From Symbiodinium sp. CCMP2592 (taxonomy: Eukaryota > Sar > Dinophyceae > Suessiales > Symbiodiniaceae): a stretch of DNA of 64,000 bases. Positions 1 to 13,065 of this stretch are shown here, piece after piece. A model generated the notes under the pieces. The model was not told the origin of the DNA. It made no database searches and was given only the letters and a program-made list of their open reading frames with translations. Every line of letters starts with the position of its first letter. The first letter of the stretch is position 1. The translations under genes and the position numbers were made by a program. Location: positions 124,001 through 188,000 of the forward strand of contig CAJNDT010006182.1 in assembly GCA_905221615.1 (NCBI GenBank), in the 5' to 3' direction.

Positions 1-1293
1 CCAGGTGGTGGTTAGTCAGCTGCTGGGTGCGTGATGGCAACTGGTTGCGCTTGGGTGGCTGCTGTGGTCCCCGTTCCGGGTAAGCCGTAGTGTCTGTGTC
101 TTGGTCGAGGTGTGGACCATCGCTGCCTGGTCTAGGGTTTGCGCGGTGGCTGTGGTGGCTGTGGTACTGTGGTGGTTGTGGTTGTGGTTGCTCGTGGTTG
201 TGCCAGGGCTGTGGTGGGGTCCCTGCTAGGGGCCGTGGTGTTGGGGTTGCTGGTGTTTGCAGGAGCTCCGTTCTGTCGTCCTCCGCCGGGGGTCCCCCGC
301 TTTCACTCCCGTCGCTGCTGGGCCAGCTCCGTTCTGTGTCATCCCCGCTGTCGGCGGTGCCATTGGTGGGTGCTGTGGGTGCGAGTGGGGGTCTGGCTTT
401 GGGCACGCCTGGGGCATGTAGGGAGCCCCGTGGGTTCCTCTGGAGCTCGGTGGGCACTTCCATGGGGGTGGGAATTTGAAGTACACCCCGGAAGGAGAGG
501 TCCCCTGCAGTTCTCTCGACCAGGGTCCAGTCATCCTGGTCCCATACTATGAGGAAACTGTCTCCTCGTCGTATGTCGATGCTGTCTGGTAGGGGTTGCT
601 CCAGGCCTGGTATACGCGCCGGCCCCTCATCTATTTCGATGAGCCACGCCCTTGGTAGCAGGGATGTCATCAGGTCCCACTTCTGGTGGGCACAGCTTGC
701 GTAGTCCCCGAGCGGGGTTGCAAGCATGGACACACCCTCCGGCAGGAAAAGGTCGTGGCCAGCAGTGTTGGTTGGATCGAGAAGGACTTGTGGATATGTC
801 CCTTGCGCTACAAAGGGGCGGCCCCCTGGAGAGGTCAGTATGACCCGCATGTCCCAGCGCCCGTTTCCCCGATAGAGGCACACCAAGTTATTGTTTCGCC
901 TCAGTGGAAACGTTGGAGGGAGGGTGGGAGGGGTGCCATTTTCCAGCCACGTCACAAGCGCCTTGTGGGGTCTGAGGTGGAGGCGCTGGCGGTACTGCCT
1001 GGGGCGTCGGGGGTCCCCCGGTTGTGTGCGGTTCGCGGCCGCTTGCTGCGGGCGGGGCCTTGGGTTGTGGCCAGGGGCCTGTGTACTTGCTGTATTGGGG
1101 AAGGTAGGCTCCGCAATTCCCCTGGCTTCCGCGGTCGCCCGGGCTGCTGTGCCTTGCTTGCTTCGAGGGTCCTCGTGTGGTGTGGGGGCATGTTGTAGTC
1201 GTAGTCTTCTGTTGCTCTCGCTGCAGTGGCTGTGGATGCGGGCGGTGGTTCGTGTGGTTGGGGGGTGTCCCGGTGAGTAGCTGCTGCCGTGGT

Positions 1294-1334
<41 letters not shown>
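1..1334 (-). CDS. Partial Pro/Gln-rich protein, open at left window edge
   Basis: Read by hand on the minus strand, one frame stays open for about 444 codons from just after a TAA at 1335-1337 to the window edge. The first roughly 150 residues are low complexity: an Arg-Glu run encoded by the GA microsatellite, then Pro, Gln, Thr and Ala. A central block of about 170 residues (roughly 985-475) looks globular, with Trp and hydrophobic residues in segments such as LVTWLENGTP, LVCLYRGNGRWDMRV, HDLFLPEGVSML and DDWTLVERTAGDLSF. The remainder is Pro/Ser/Gln/His-rich and acidic. I see no catalytic motif and do not recognise the family. The layout, disordered then globular then disordered, would suit a gag-like or RNA-binding protein, but that is inference. 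The true start is unknown: the first ATG in this frame lies near 850, and an upstream exon is possible. The stop lies outside the window. Confidence 0.6.
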
Positions 1335-1335
<1 letters not shown>

Positions 1336-1336
1336 T
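1297..1336. repeat. CT dinucleotide microsatellite
   Basis: About 40 bp of CT, interrupted near its right end. It lies inside the open end of the left-edge minus-strand frame, where it would encode alternating Arg and Glu. Confidence 0.9.
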
Positions 1337-1918
1337 AGTAAGTACATGAACTTTGGATACACTGAGAATTGCCCGGTACAAGCGTACCGGCTCTACCGGA
1401 TCCATGACTTCACCATTTCCTCCACTCAAACATGTTGAATTCTTTCCAGGAAACCCGCCCTTCAGAATCTGAGCGAAGTCCCTGTTAACATGCTGTCTGC
1501 GACCCTGACTAGGCAACTTGTTGCGCTCCCTTGTATTTTCCCCGGATATGCCCCAACATTCATACTATAGCATTCAAGCCCATATTGACCTTTGCAGCCA
1601 GATTGTCCCGATTGCTAACCTGAAGCACTGGCCACTTCAATAAAGTCATACTCTTGAAACTCTGTCTGTCGAAACACCATCATTCCTTGAGTATCGAGGC
1701 GCATGTCTAGATCCAGTCCCTACTAATATGCAATCTGCTGCAACCTACTTCGCATAATATAAAAATCTGAACCCCGTGTGAGCAGAAAGTCTATATGACG
1801 GCCCTCTTAAGACGATGTATGATGAAACATGCAAATCACAATCTCTATAACCCTTCATGGCCAAAAGTCTATCTCGTATCCTGGCATCCTCTGGGTAATT
1901 ATTTGCTCGGGGGTGGCA
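1337..1918. other. No gene seen
   Basis: Only short unsupported frames are present. I see no repeat or RNA gene here. Confidence 0.5.
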
Positions 1919-2303
1919 GACATAAATACACACGCTTGTATACATATATGCACACATAAAAGTACATACACATACACGTACATGTACACGTACACATTCA
2001 CATCCGCATTCGCATTCGCATACACACACATACAGCTACACCTACACCTACGTACACAGACACATACACAGACACATACATACATGTCCACATACACCTA
2101 CACGTACACATACACATACACGTACACATACACATACACGTACACATACATGCAAAATGCACAGCCACATACATGAAGTACATACAATGCATACCATACA
2201 TACAATATATACAATGTAAACAATACACTACATACCGTACTAGACTACATACACCCCACTACATACGATACATACAATACATGCATGCATGCATGCATGC
2301 GTG
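1919..2303. repeat. CATA/CACATA microsatellite with GCAT end
   Basis: Imperfect ACATA and CACATA units run for almost 400 bp and end in a pure GCAT run at about 2280-2300. The Tyr/Thr/His/Cys-rich frames here come from the repeat. Confidence 0.9.
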
Positions 2304-3454
2304 CACGCACATACAAATGTGCACATATCAGCCCATCTGGTTCACAGCGGTATCATGCGATTTTGGGCTTGGGGTTTGGGTTTAGGAGCTGCTACATGCT
2401 CTGCATCAATCGGGAGACAGGCCGCGTGGATTCGCCCAAGGGCGAACCAAACATACATGTCCTGCTGGACTTAACAAAACTGGACCTAACCAGCTGCTGC
2501 TGCGTGGTGCATGGAAAGACCACCCTGACTGGCTGGGGAAGTAGGCCGTAGTCCAAATCCTCTACCCGCGTGGATCAACTCGACAAACACTTCCTGACTA
2601 TTTCTTCCGTCCTGGTTGTGCTAAGCTACGGGCCCTCACAAATGTTTAGAACCCCATAGCCCGAGCCATCAATGTGTAAAGTTTGGATCTATGCGGCTGC
2701 AAGGTTTAGGATTTGGCTTGAATTCTGTCCAGGCTTCAAGCTTCGGGCTTGGAGTTCAGTCGGACAAGGGGAAGCAAACTTTCAGTCCTCAGATATTCGG
2801 GATGGCATTCGAGCACCTGCTCGGGTTGAGATGTTAGGATTCAGAGCTTAGGGTCAAGAACCGCACGTTGCTGGGCCTTCCATCCCCCTGCTCAGACCTG
2901 AAGCGGAATCAGCCGCAGTGTCGCAGCAGCCGGCAGAATACTCGGGAAGCCGCGTCGCTGAGGGAGCTCCGCTTCCATTGCAGTTGAAAATTCAGGGTTC
3001 ACGGGTTAGGACAGGATTTTCACTGTGGAGTTTACAGTCTACCGGTTGGGGTTCTGAGTCCATCGGTTGTAGGTGAAGGGCTTAGAAGCCATGGATCCAG
3101 AGCCCGGCGCCTCGTCTGGGCTACAAGATGAATCAAGAGCCTCGGGGAAATGCACCACGGACGTGGCAAGCATGATAATATGTTCTCTCGGTTCCGTCCC
3201 CCAAGCATGCTCAAGGTGTAGCTTGGCTGGTGATGGCTTGACGTTTAGGGTGGCATGCTGACACATTTCATAAGGTTACATAGACATAGCCGATGGTCCG
3301 CTCGGATTCAGGACTGAGCGCGAGGATGCAAACAAATGGGAGCGTGTTTAACTCGGTCGTGTGCAACGCAAAAGGCTTTCGGAAAACACGGGAATAGTAG
3401 GATCCTTGTTGTAGTGACATCTAGAGGTGTCAAGACTCCTGGCCATCATCCCCG
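2304..3454. other. No gene seen; scattered TTTAGGG-like words
   Basis: Unique-looking DNA with short overlapping frames and occasional degenerate telomere-like words, for example near 2360-2390 and 2700-2860. No supported gene. Confidence 0.5.
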
Positions 3455-3665
3455 ACCCTCGACTACTACCACCACTGCTACTACCGCCACTGCTTTTGCT
3501 GCGCTCCTCAACTCCTCCTCCTCCGCATTCTCCTACTCCTACAGCCACTACGACTACGACTACTACTAGCACCACCACCACCACTACAACTACCACTACC
3601 GCTCGCACTAGCACGAGCACGAGCACTAGCAGTAGCGCTGCCGCCACCACCACCAGCACTGTTAC
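3455..3665. repeat. ACT/CCA trinucleotide microsatellite
   Basis: Mixed ACT, ACC, ACG and GCT triplets. It is the first of several blocks of this type in the window (also near 10.2, 30.0, 36.0, 49.6, 52.2 and 52.85 kb). Its Thr/Val/Ser-rich frames are artefacts. Confidence 0.85.
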
Positions 3666-4476
3666 TCCTCCTTCTCCCCATCATTTCAACTTCAGCGGTT
3701 CCTTACATGGTGGGGCCTTCGCTAGCTGAAACCTCAAAGGCAGTTTCTTCTACATGAGGGCTCCCTCGAAGCGGGTGCATGATGACGATAACATCAGCAT
3801 TGAAACCCCAGCCCTGCGCAGGGCAGTGGTCGGCCCCCTTCAGGCTTTCATGAGCACCGGGGACCAGCGACGCTCGTCTTCTTCGTCGCCTCAGGCACGG
3901 AGACGGTGCAGGCCGTGGATCCCAAGCCCAACACACCCTACTTGGGTTGCGGTTTCAGAAAGAATGGCAACTGTTTCAAACAGACATTTGGCGACCTGGA
4001 AGCCGAAAGTAAGCCGAAAGTCCACCCAAGCCAAAGTCGCACGAACTGCAAAGCTTCGCAACAGGGCCCCAAACGACCAAGCTCCAAGTGATTCCAAACC
4101 AGAAACATCGGAATACCCCTGAGCCGTTCAACCTGAGCGAACCGCTCTTCCTTTCTTAGAGCCGGAGGGCTTTCGAGCCCACGAAGGTCTGCGACATCAT
4201 CTTCACTAGCGGTGGTGGACCGGAAATCCTTTGGGGTTTGGGTCTTAAGGCATCGGGATCGGGGGATGGGGATAGAGATTCAGGTTCAGAAGAGCTAAAC
4301 TCTACAACTGCTGGCGCAGGTGCTGATGGTGGTAGGGGGATGTATTCTACTTCATGTTAGTGAAGTGCGCGATCCGATCACCCCGATAACTACATGCGCC
4401 AGTTGTCATCGCTACAGTATTTCAGCTGCGGATGTTCATCAGCTGCAGACGCTGCCATGTTGCTAGCTAGCATCCT
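3666..4476. other. No gene seen
   Basis: Short frames on both strands without recognisable protein character. Confidence 0.5.
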
Positions 4477-4555
4477 TGTTTTGCTACTGCTGCTGCCGCT
4501 GCTGCTGCCGCTGCTGCTGCCGCTGCTGCTGCGCCTGCCGCTGTTGTTGCTTGCG
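4477..4555. repeat. GCTGCTGCC-type trinucleotide repeat
   Basis: About 80 bp of CTG and CCG triplets with a local nine-base period. Confidence 0.85.
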
Positions 4556-4679
4556 CAGCCCAAGCAAGCGACAAACCTTGACGCCGTCAAATTCACCACT
4601 ATCATAACCACAACCACCGCGACCACCACGGTTCGTCGGAGGTGCGGCCCGTAGGTTGGGTTTCGGGGCTTTGGTTCTG

Positions 4680-5092
4680 TTGGCTGTATGTGTATGTGTG
4701 TATGTATATACGTATGTAGACAGTTACTTTTGCATACATATATATATATGTAAACATACATATGACATATGTGCATACACACACACATATATATATATAT
4801 ACATATATATATGCGTGTGTGTGTGTATGTATACATGTATGTACCTGTCTGTATGTATGTATGTATATTGCATATATACATACATACATACATACATACA
4901 TACATACATACATACAAATACATACATACATACATACAGACAGACACACTTATACTTGTACATATCAATAGGTATACACAAACATGTACACACACACATA
5001 CAGCATCTACATGAGCATCTACGTATATATGTATTTACATACATACGCATATACATGCACACATATGCAAGTGCACATGCACATATACTTCA
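4680..5092. repeat. TATG/CATA/TATA microsatellite
   Basis: A long compound tract: TGTA units, then TA runs, then pure CATA near 4877-4940, then interrupted units. Frames rich in Tyr, Ile, His and Cys arise from it. Confidence 0.9.
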
Positions 5093-5227
5093 TTGAATAA
5101 ATATTTGTTGCTTCGCTTACGTGTGTAGTGTATTGTGAATTGTGACTTATCCATATACCCGTTTATGCATGCATTTGTCGGTTCACTCATTCATTGACTT
5201 GTTTGCATATATCTATCACTGTCTACG

Positions 5228-5470
5228 CGCATCATCATGCGCAAGCACATACAGATATATATATATATATATATATGTATGTATTCGTATATATATATAT
5301 ATACATGTATATATGTATGCGTGTGCAAACATGCATGTATGCATCTATGTCATATGTTGGATGAATGGATGGAATGATAGATGGATGTATGGATCCATGA
5401 ATCTGTATGTGTATATATGCATATGCTGATCGACAAATAGATAGATATATAGATAGAGAGGTGGACGAAT
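5228..5470. repeat. TA and GATG-type microsatellites
   Basis: TA runs at about 5253-5330, followed by degenerate GGAT and GATA tetranucleotides to about 5460. Confidence 0.8.
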
Positions 5471-5699
5471 AAGTATTGTGTATACATACGGATATAGATA
5501 CATATACATAAAAAATCTATTTGATCAGTTTATCTGCAATTGTGTTGTTTGCTTTAACGATTATGCAGCTGCCTGTTTGGTGGCCTATTGATTTCTCAAG
5601 TGATTGATTTGTTTATAGATTTGTGTTTACCCATGCTTTGCTTGTTGTATGCTACGGTTTGCTATTGTGTGTGCTTATTTGTTTATCCGTAAACCGTAC

Positions 5700-5842
5700 C
5701 TGTGCAAAACATGCACAAACACATAGTTACATGCATGCATACCTACATACTTACATTCATACAATACATACAATACACAGCATACAGTACGTACAACAAC
5801 ATATCACACATAATATATATATATATATATATATACATATAC

Positions 5843-5877
<35 letters not shown>

Positions 5878-5948
5878 TATATATATGTACATGTACACAC
5901 ACATATATGTATATATATATATATACATACACATATACATACATACAG

Positions 5949-5979
<31 letters not shown>

Positions 5980-6045
5980 CATACATACATACATACATAC
6001 ATGCATATACATATTCTACATATATATATATATATACACATATGC
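5700..6045. repeat. CATA/TA compound microsatellite
   Basis: Alternating CATA blocks and long TA runs (5815-5834, 5872-5886, 5952-5978, 6020-6036). Confidence 0.9.
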
Positions 6046-7360
6046 CCCCAGGGTTAAGGCCTGGCTGTAGTGTAGCTTTGTAATGAAGCATCTACCAGAA
6101 TGGTAAAGTGTCAAGGATGTGAAGATTCCTACAAACATGGCTTCGAACCCTGGCATGCAAACAAGATGCCGCCATGGCGAGGTCGATCTCACAGTCGCTA
6201 CCTGAACGAGGGCGGTGGATTGAGTGGAAGGCAGTGGGAGCGGGACAAGGTCTCATCACTGCTCCCCTAACTATAGCTACGCACCAGGCCCTGAAACCTG
6301 TACCCTGACAAAGCTTCATCCGACATCGTCTGCCATCTCACAGCCCCGGCACATTGAAAGATAGGATTGTGTTGGAGGTTCGGGGCTTCGGATGCGGAGT
6401 TTTGGGATCCGACGGTCATAGGCTAGGTTTCAGGATAAGAAAGACTACCAATAACACTCCAATAACAACACAGAATGAACAATAAGAATCAAAACTAAAG
6501 CTAAAGTAAAGCTGAGCGTTATCATAGCAGCAATCATGATCATCATCGCCATTAGCATCATCAGAATCATGGAGACTCACGAAGGTCCGCTTGAAAAGGC
6601 CTGGATTACAGGACTAAGCTCGTGGAAAAGCGAGAAAACCTCACCTGCACACCCCGAAACGACCGCAATGGGACTTGGGCCAGTTCGTTCAGTTGCTGCG
6701 CAATGTTGGACTAACGGTACCGAGGCTTGCGTGAGAACTCAAGAGTCTGTCAAGCGGCTAGGAGCTGGTACATGGTATCGAGGGGAATCGACTCAAGAGG
6801 CCTGAAGTCTACGGCCGGAGAAGCCCATAAGCAGCCTGTAAACGTTGGAAGGTGGGCAGCAGGAAATCAGATAAAACCTAGGGCAGGCGATGCGAGGACC
6901 TGGCACATCATAGCCGAAGAGGATTCAGGGTTGGTTTCGCGTCCCGGTGCGAAACCCCGACACCCACCTTGTCGCCGCCAGAATGACATGTTTAAGCCCG
7001 GAAAGGAGCAGATCGAGGAGCTGCAGCTCATCACCCCCTTGGCTCCGGTTCCATGTGGCTTCAGAAGGCTGCAAAGAAACCTCATGCATCATGCACGACG
7101 GTAGCACAATAGACAGAAGCATGAAAACACTGCTCAATTGGCCGGATTGTGAGTGGACCTCATGGCTTGGGGAAGGCCACACACTCCATGCCTCACTCCG
7201 CTCCCTCTGAAGTTAAACCTGAGAATAAACACGAGTAAGATCTTGCATGCTACGTGTCAGCCCATGCCGAGATGCCCCATCCGAGTGAACAGGCCCGAAC
7301 CGCAAACCTCAAGAAGCATCAATTCCGAAAACCTGTTAAACAAGAACTGCCGTCTCCATG
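6046..7360. other. No gene seen
   Basis: Unique-looking DNA. Frames of 60-125 codons overlap on both strands without domain signals. Confidence 0.5.
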
Positions 7361-7520
7361 GGACACCACGGCCCTGGCACCAAACCCCTCAAACCCAAAA
7401 CCTCCCAAACACCAACACCCTTTAAACCCCATAAACCCCCAAATCCCTGAAACCCTAAACCCCCTAAACCCCCCTAAACCCCCAACGCCTGAGCACCCTA
7501 AACCCTGAATCTCAAAACCC
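7361..7520. repeat. Interstitial degenerate CCCTAAA telomere-like tract
   Basis: A run of AACCCTAAACCCC-like words with variable C counts, best at 7440-7506, which is the complement of TTTAGGG. Plant-type TTTAGGG telomeres are known in dinoflagellates. Its position and degeneracy mark it as interstitial, not a chromosome end. Confidence 0.75.
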
Positions 7521-10109
7521 CCAAGGCCCTTGGCCCAGTCACCCTCTCACCCTCCTGCTTCCAAGAGAAAGGCTCCGCCTGACCAAGCTGAATCCTGAGC
7601 CCAAGGACCCTCAAAGGTTCGAAAACTGGACGTCGGGTTTAGGTGGACTCGGAGGTCTTGGGATTATCAAAGGGATCTGTTAGGGTCTGTAGGGATTTGC
7701 TGGTCTTGGGGGGCTTGGGCGGGGTAGGGCATCTGGGGATGTCGGCATGCAGAAAAAGGTTTAGGGTCTTGGGTTGATTTAAGGCGCAAAGTTTAAGGAT
7801 TTCGATGTCCGGTTAGGGTTCAGGATGATAGATGCGGCATGATGCCTCGATGCAATTTTTATGGATGCCTAGGAATCCGAGGGTAATCAGGAACCGTGGC
7901 TTACACGAGGCTTGCTAGCACCTCAGTACGGAGCAATCAAGCGTCTGGCGTCCGTGCTCTAGTCGGCAAAGGCTGGGAGCTTAGATTCAGCCGAGTAAAA
8001 CCGTCCAGTCAAAGCTACGGCATGCAAAAGACAGCTCAGCTGCCCCAACAGCGAACCCTCTACCCTTCTGCAACTTGTGCCCGCCAAAACCTCAAGACTC
8101 AAGGCTGGGAATGTTTCGGGTTCAGGTGCCTGACCCTCTTTCAAGTCCTCTCAAGCAAGCCCCAAACCCTGAACTCTGAATCTCCCTAACCCCCGTCCCG
8201 GTCAAAATTGGACCGGGGTGCACAAACTCCGCCAACCGATGTGTTCTTTCGACCTGAAGAAAGCAAGGTTCTCGGGCTGGCACAGTAAAGAGATTTTAGA
8301 GCACAGCTACAACTATGTCTTTATGATGACATTGTAGGATAGTAAGAAACAATCGTCATGACCGACTACTCGCGATTATGGTTTCGGAGGTTGGTTTCAG
8401 AGTTCAGAGGGCGCAGGATCTATATTTTAGGATTCTGGATCAATTCGGATGTTCGCCTTTCGGCGCTGATTGATCCGAGTAGGGCCTGATCGATGGCTAC
8501 ATAGGAGATACAGGACCACTGCAGAGATGGATCACACACTCTTCCGTCCACACCAACTGACTGAACCCTTCGGTCACGGCCCCTTCGCCGCTCGAAGACC
8601 CGAGCAATGTCTGGCCTCATATTCCGAAAGCCTCGAATATAAACTCCAAAGTCGTCCTCACTCAGACCCTCAGCGCCTAAACCCCTGAAGCCGAGACCGC
8701 TCAGGCTCTGGGTCCCCCTGCCCGGTCCTCGTCCAGGACACTGTTGCTGCCTGGCACTGGGGGTGGGGGGTGCCGTGCATTGCATTTGTGAGAAGGCTGA
8801 AAGATTGCCGAGCTCAAAATCCGAAGCTTTGGCTTTTCGAGAACCAGAGGGCCCTCCTCGTGCTGGCACGTTTTGCGGGGCCTAGTTTCAAGTTGCTTCG
8901 CGGCTCTGAAACCTTTCGGCTCATGAGATTCGTCGTTTGAGTTCCACACTTTGGTTTTTAGCCTGGGGCTCCGGAGCTAAGGATCGTGTCCAAAACTGTG
9001 GGTCCGGGGTCAGGGTTACGATTATCCGAACCCCTACCAGGCACCCGCATTGGAAAGAGCATCTGAGAACGCGTAAGCTTAGGGATCAATACCCCTCCGA
9101 GCCTGTGAACGAGAACGAAGACGAAAGATCTCCTCGACACGCACCGTTGGGCTTGAAGTTTCTGAGGTTTAGGGAATATGGCTTCCACTTGTAGGAGTTG
9201 CACTGCACGGCTAGCTGCTGCACATGCGAAGATGCCATCCCGAAACAGAAAAAACACACACAAGTACTTCGACAGGACCCTATGTGCGGTACCAGATGGT
9301 GCACGAGATGTCACCGTCGCACAGTGCCAACGAGGAACTCAGCCGATGCATTTGCGGATTTGGCTGTGCAATTCACACCCTGAGTAAGCTGCGATTTGAC
9401 TTATACACCCTAGAGCGTGGACGTGGTGTCGAAGCGTCTCCTCGGGTGGCAGAGCTCGCCGTGGTGCTCACATCGCCAAATGCATTGCGTGCCTCCCCGC
9501 TGCAGCCACTACAAGGCCGGCTACCACCACTTGTTGCTGCTGTTGCTACTAATGCACCATGCTGCTGCCAGACACTAGAACACTGAAGCTATCATTGCCC
9601 ATGCAACTATTATTGGTTTTCCCCAGAATCTTTGAGAACTTCGCCTTGCTCTTCTCTGCCATGGGCACCTGGAGTGTCTGCGGGCGCTGCATCATCTCAC
9701 CTCGGAGTATATGCTCAAACCTTCGCCTCGACCCGAAATGCACCTTAGGCTTCGGGGAGCCATCTGGGTCCATGGATGACAGCCGAGTCACGGTCCAGCT
9801 CGCGCGCCCACGTGGGTATCTGCTCCTGGTTCGCCGGTAAGCGCATCCCTGGCATGGCCGGTACCCGGCTGTAAAGGCCGATGCGCGCTGCAACGTCCCT
9901 GTAGGACTAAGCTACGCACGTGACTAAACACTGCGAGCCAGCACGGCGGAAATCGCGGACGAGCGAAGATCCATCTTGCCCTCCAACCCTAAATCCCACA
10001 AGCCAAACCTCCTGTTCCGAAGCAGACCAGAATGAAAAGCTCGCCCTTCGGCCGTAGCCTCAGAGAATAAACCTCCAACCCTGAGTCCACAACCTGCTAT
10101 CGCGCTGCC
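7521..10109. other. No gene seen; scattered TTTAGGG-like words
   Basis: No supported gene. Degenerate GGTTTAGGG-like words occur near 7620-7850. A minus-strand frame at 9549-9893 lacks domain features. Confidence 0.45.
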
Positions 10110-10390
10110 AAATACAAATCCACTACCACTAGACTACCACTGCCTCTGCCACTGCCACTACCACTACCACCAGCACCACCACTACCACCAGCACTACCAC
10201 TACCACTACCACTGCCACTACCACTACCACTACCACTACCACTACGACTACTACTACTGCTGTTGCTGCTGCTGGTACTGCTGCTACTACAGTTACTACT
10301 GCTGCTACTGAGCCACTGCTGCTGCTGCTACTATCACGGCCACCATGGCCACCATCACGACGACCACTACACCCTCAGTATTGCTGCTGT
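10110..10390. repeat. CCACTA/TACTGC trinucleotide microsatellite
   Basis: Long imperfect ACT/ACC triplets grading into CTG/CTA triplets. Confidence 0.9.
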
Positions 10391-12900
10391 TACACTCATG
10401 GAGCCCGCCTGCTTCCCGAACGCAGCTGGCGGGGTGTCCCAGAGCCAAACGCTCCGAGATTGCGGCGAACAGCGGGCTTTGGCATATCTTCGAGCTGAAT
10501 GGGGCATACAAAGGCCACGCCCTAGTCTACCCCAACGTTTCTTTCATACACAATGCCCACTAAATTGACTTCTCTAAGGTTGAAACAATGGGCCCCTAGC
10601 ATGGACCCTTAACCCTGGGATCCTCATATACCTAGTAGATACCCTAGAGGTGCCCATGAGGGCCCACACAACACCCGCCCTATTTGCCCGGGCGATGCTA
10701 CAGGCGGCCATGTCTGCTTGGCCCGGGGATGAAAGCAGCAAACCGCCGTCAATCGCGGGAGGACTGCTAGCGACCCCAATCATCATAACAACCATGCCAA
10801 GAGCACCGCAAAGAACCAACTGCAAACAGCCCTCGCCTCAAACCTGGTTAGGCTTCGATGATGCTTCGGTTCCTTAGCCTTAGTTCTGCAGGAGCCCTCA
10901 CAAGGCCATTGCACCCCCTGCCCACCCACCAAAGGCTTGCGGGAAGGTGGGAGGCACCAGCCATCCTCTGAGAGGACGTACAGCATGCGGCATTTGGCCT
11001 CTGCATACCTGGGGTGCATCGTTTCGGACGCTGGGTCGCTGCAGATTGGCGGTTAGGCCACTACCTCTACGCCTTCGGTGTCAGGATGTCTTCCGGGTGG
11101 TTCAAATGCGGTCGATGACTCGATCGCAAACGAACTTCAAAGATAGAAAATAAGATTCCAGAGCGGTGTGATGCGACGTTCGGCTTCCACCAGCTTGCTG
11201 AAACTGCGCGTAGGGTCTAAGGCTACCGCAGGTATGCAAATTATATAGACGTGCCTTTCTGCAGAACACATTCTGGCAAGTTCTTCGATTCAAGATAATA
11301 GGAGGCACGGCAACAAAGCTCCATCAACGAAGCCATCGACGAGCACAACTTAACTCTGATAACCTGAAGCATCCTAAAGCCTAAACCGTCCTAAACGGGG
11401 TTGGTTCGCAGCACAGAATCTCGGCCCCTAGCGTGCTGCTGGAATGGCCGGTGCCCTGCACCGACACCTTGTCACATCGGCTCGGCATGAGCCAGTCGGG
11501 GCTCTGTTTGTGGCCATGCATACTTTTGATGATAAGATTTTGGGAGAGCTTATGGGTGCACCGCAGCCGATGGTAAACCTGACGGTTGACCTTAAAGCCC
11601 CGTTGGATCAAAAGACGAAGCCCACCACAGGGCCCCATAAAGTGCCCAAGCCCGAACCCAGACCTGGTACACCCCAAACACTAAAAGGCCCTACCTCCCA
11701 AACCCCAAAACACATGCACACGCTCATGCCGACTAATACCACCAAACCCGCGAAGCCTGCAGCCCCAAAACAGGGGTCCGAGACTTCGGCGGATGCCGTG
11801 AAGTGCCCCAGGCCGGACGCAGCTTCGGCCAGCTGCGAGGTTTGGGGCTTTCGAGTCGTTTGGGGGTCTCAGGGTTTAGGGCTTAGGGGTGTTTGGGGGT
11901 TCGATATTTGGGCAGGGTTCCAGGGATCGGTCGGAAGTTGTTTTAGGTTTGGGGTTTTAGAGCTCTGATCTTTGCAGGGCTTTAACGAAATCCTTGCTCA
12001 ACTGGTATCTCGTGTCGACAATGGACTTGCGGGCTTTCTTGTACTGCCCCGACCAGTATCTGGAAGCACTTGTAGGGTGTCTCTCGTTTGTTGCAGGGCT
12101 CGAAACTTCAGAGTACGGACGTACATGTGCGGATTAAGGTTAAAACTTCGTAGCAACTCTTTCAGGTCGCCAGGGTTGTATCATCATGGTGTCATGGTGT
12201 CGAAAGTCGGGTAGAAAGCTTTTTACGACAGTTTGCAGGTGCCTCTTTGTTGGCCTGGGGGCTGTTTGTGCGGGGCTTAGGCTTTTGCCGCAGCTGCCAA
12301 AGAAACTTACGACGCGCAAAGGGACAGGAGGACCAAAGAAACTTACGATCTGCAAAGGGACAGCGAGGAGAAAGGAACGCAGATCGTGCAGCAACATTAT
12401 TTCACTTGTCTGGGGCCGCAACACTTAATTCCCAACCCCTGTCACCACCTTGCAATATGTGTGTCGGCATCTGAACACCAATATCGAAATGATCGCACTG
12501 CACCCGAGCAGATATGCTTGACCCACGATAGAAGTGTACAATTTAGAACTCTGGGGTTTACGGTTCAAAGTCTAAGGAGGCAGCAAGAATAAGCTCTACC
12601 GGGCTTTGCATTACTTTTGTTTCCTCCTCACGACGCACGTGACACATCCAGGACTCTCTGGCCAACATGATCCGCGACTGCACCGGCTGATTTTCAAAAG
12701 CACACAACAGATCACTCTACTTGGAAGATACAGTGGGCTCTTTCTTCAAAAGCCTCTTTGGAGTCTTGTTTGGGGCTTGGAACAGGTGCAGTTCGCAAGT
12801 TCCGTGTTGGGGCGGGGGTTTTGCGGTGATTGGTGTGTTTCTATGCACGGTGTGATCGAGATGTTTATCTCATTGGCTTGCTTCTTCTAACTAAACCGCC
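10391..12900. other. No gene seen; degenerate telomere-like stretches
   Basis: Degenerate telomere-type words occur on both strands at about 11640-11970, CCCAAAC-like on the left and GGGTTTAGGG-like on the right. The 174-codon plus frame across this stretch is low complexity and I do not accept it as a gene. Confidence 0.45.
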
Positions 12901-13065
12901 GCGGTGATGCTGATGGGGATTCTTTGATGCTGATGATGATACTGCTGGTTATTGTCGTTGTCGTGGTGAGAGTAGGGGCAGTGGAAGCAGTCACGCTCAC
13001 ATCATCAACATCATCACTATCCTCATCACCGTCATCATCACCAGCAACACCATGGTCATCATTAC
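12901..13065. repeat. GAT/ATC trinucleotide-rich tract
   Basis: Imperfect GATGATG then ATCATC triplets on the two sides of a short unique core, giving a loose inverted arrangement. Confidence 0.6.

Noticed and set aside
4390-4995. 201-codon minus frame rich in Cys, Tyr, Met and Val
   Set aside because: Produced entirely by TATG/CATA microsatellite DNA; similar frames open in several phases.
7361-7520. True chromosome end
   Set aside because: The tract is short, degenerate and flanked on both sides by long non-telomeric sequence.
11444-11968. 174-codon plus frame
   Set aside because: Its second half is degenerate telomere-like DNA giving Lys/Pro/Thr then Gly/Phe/Trp runs; no domain.
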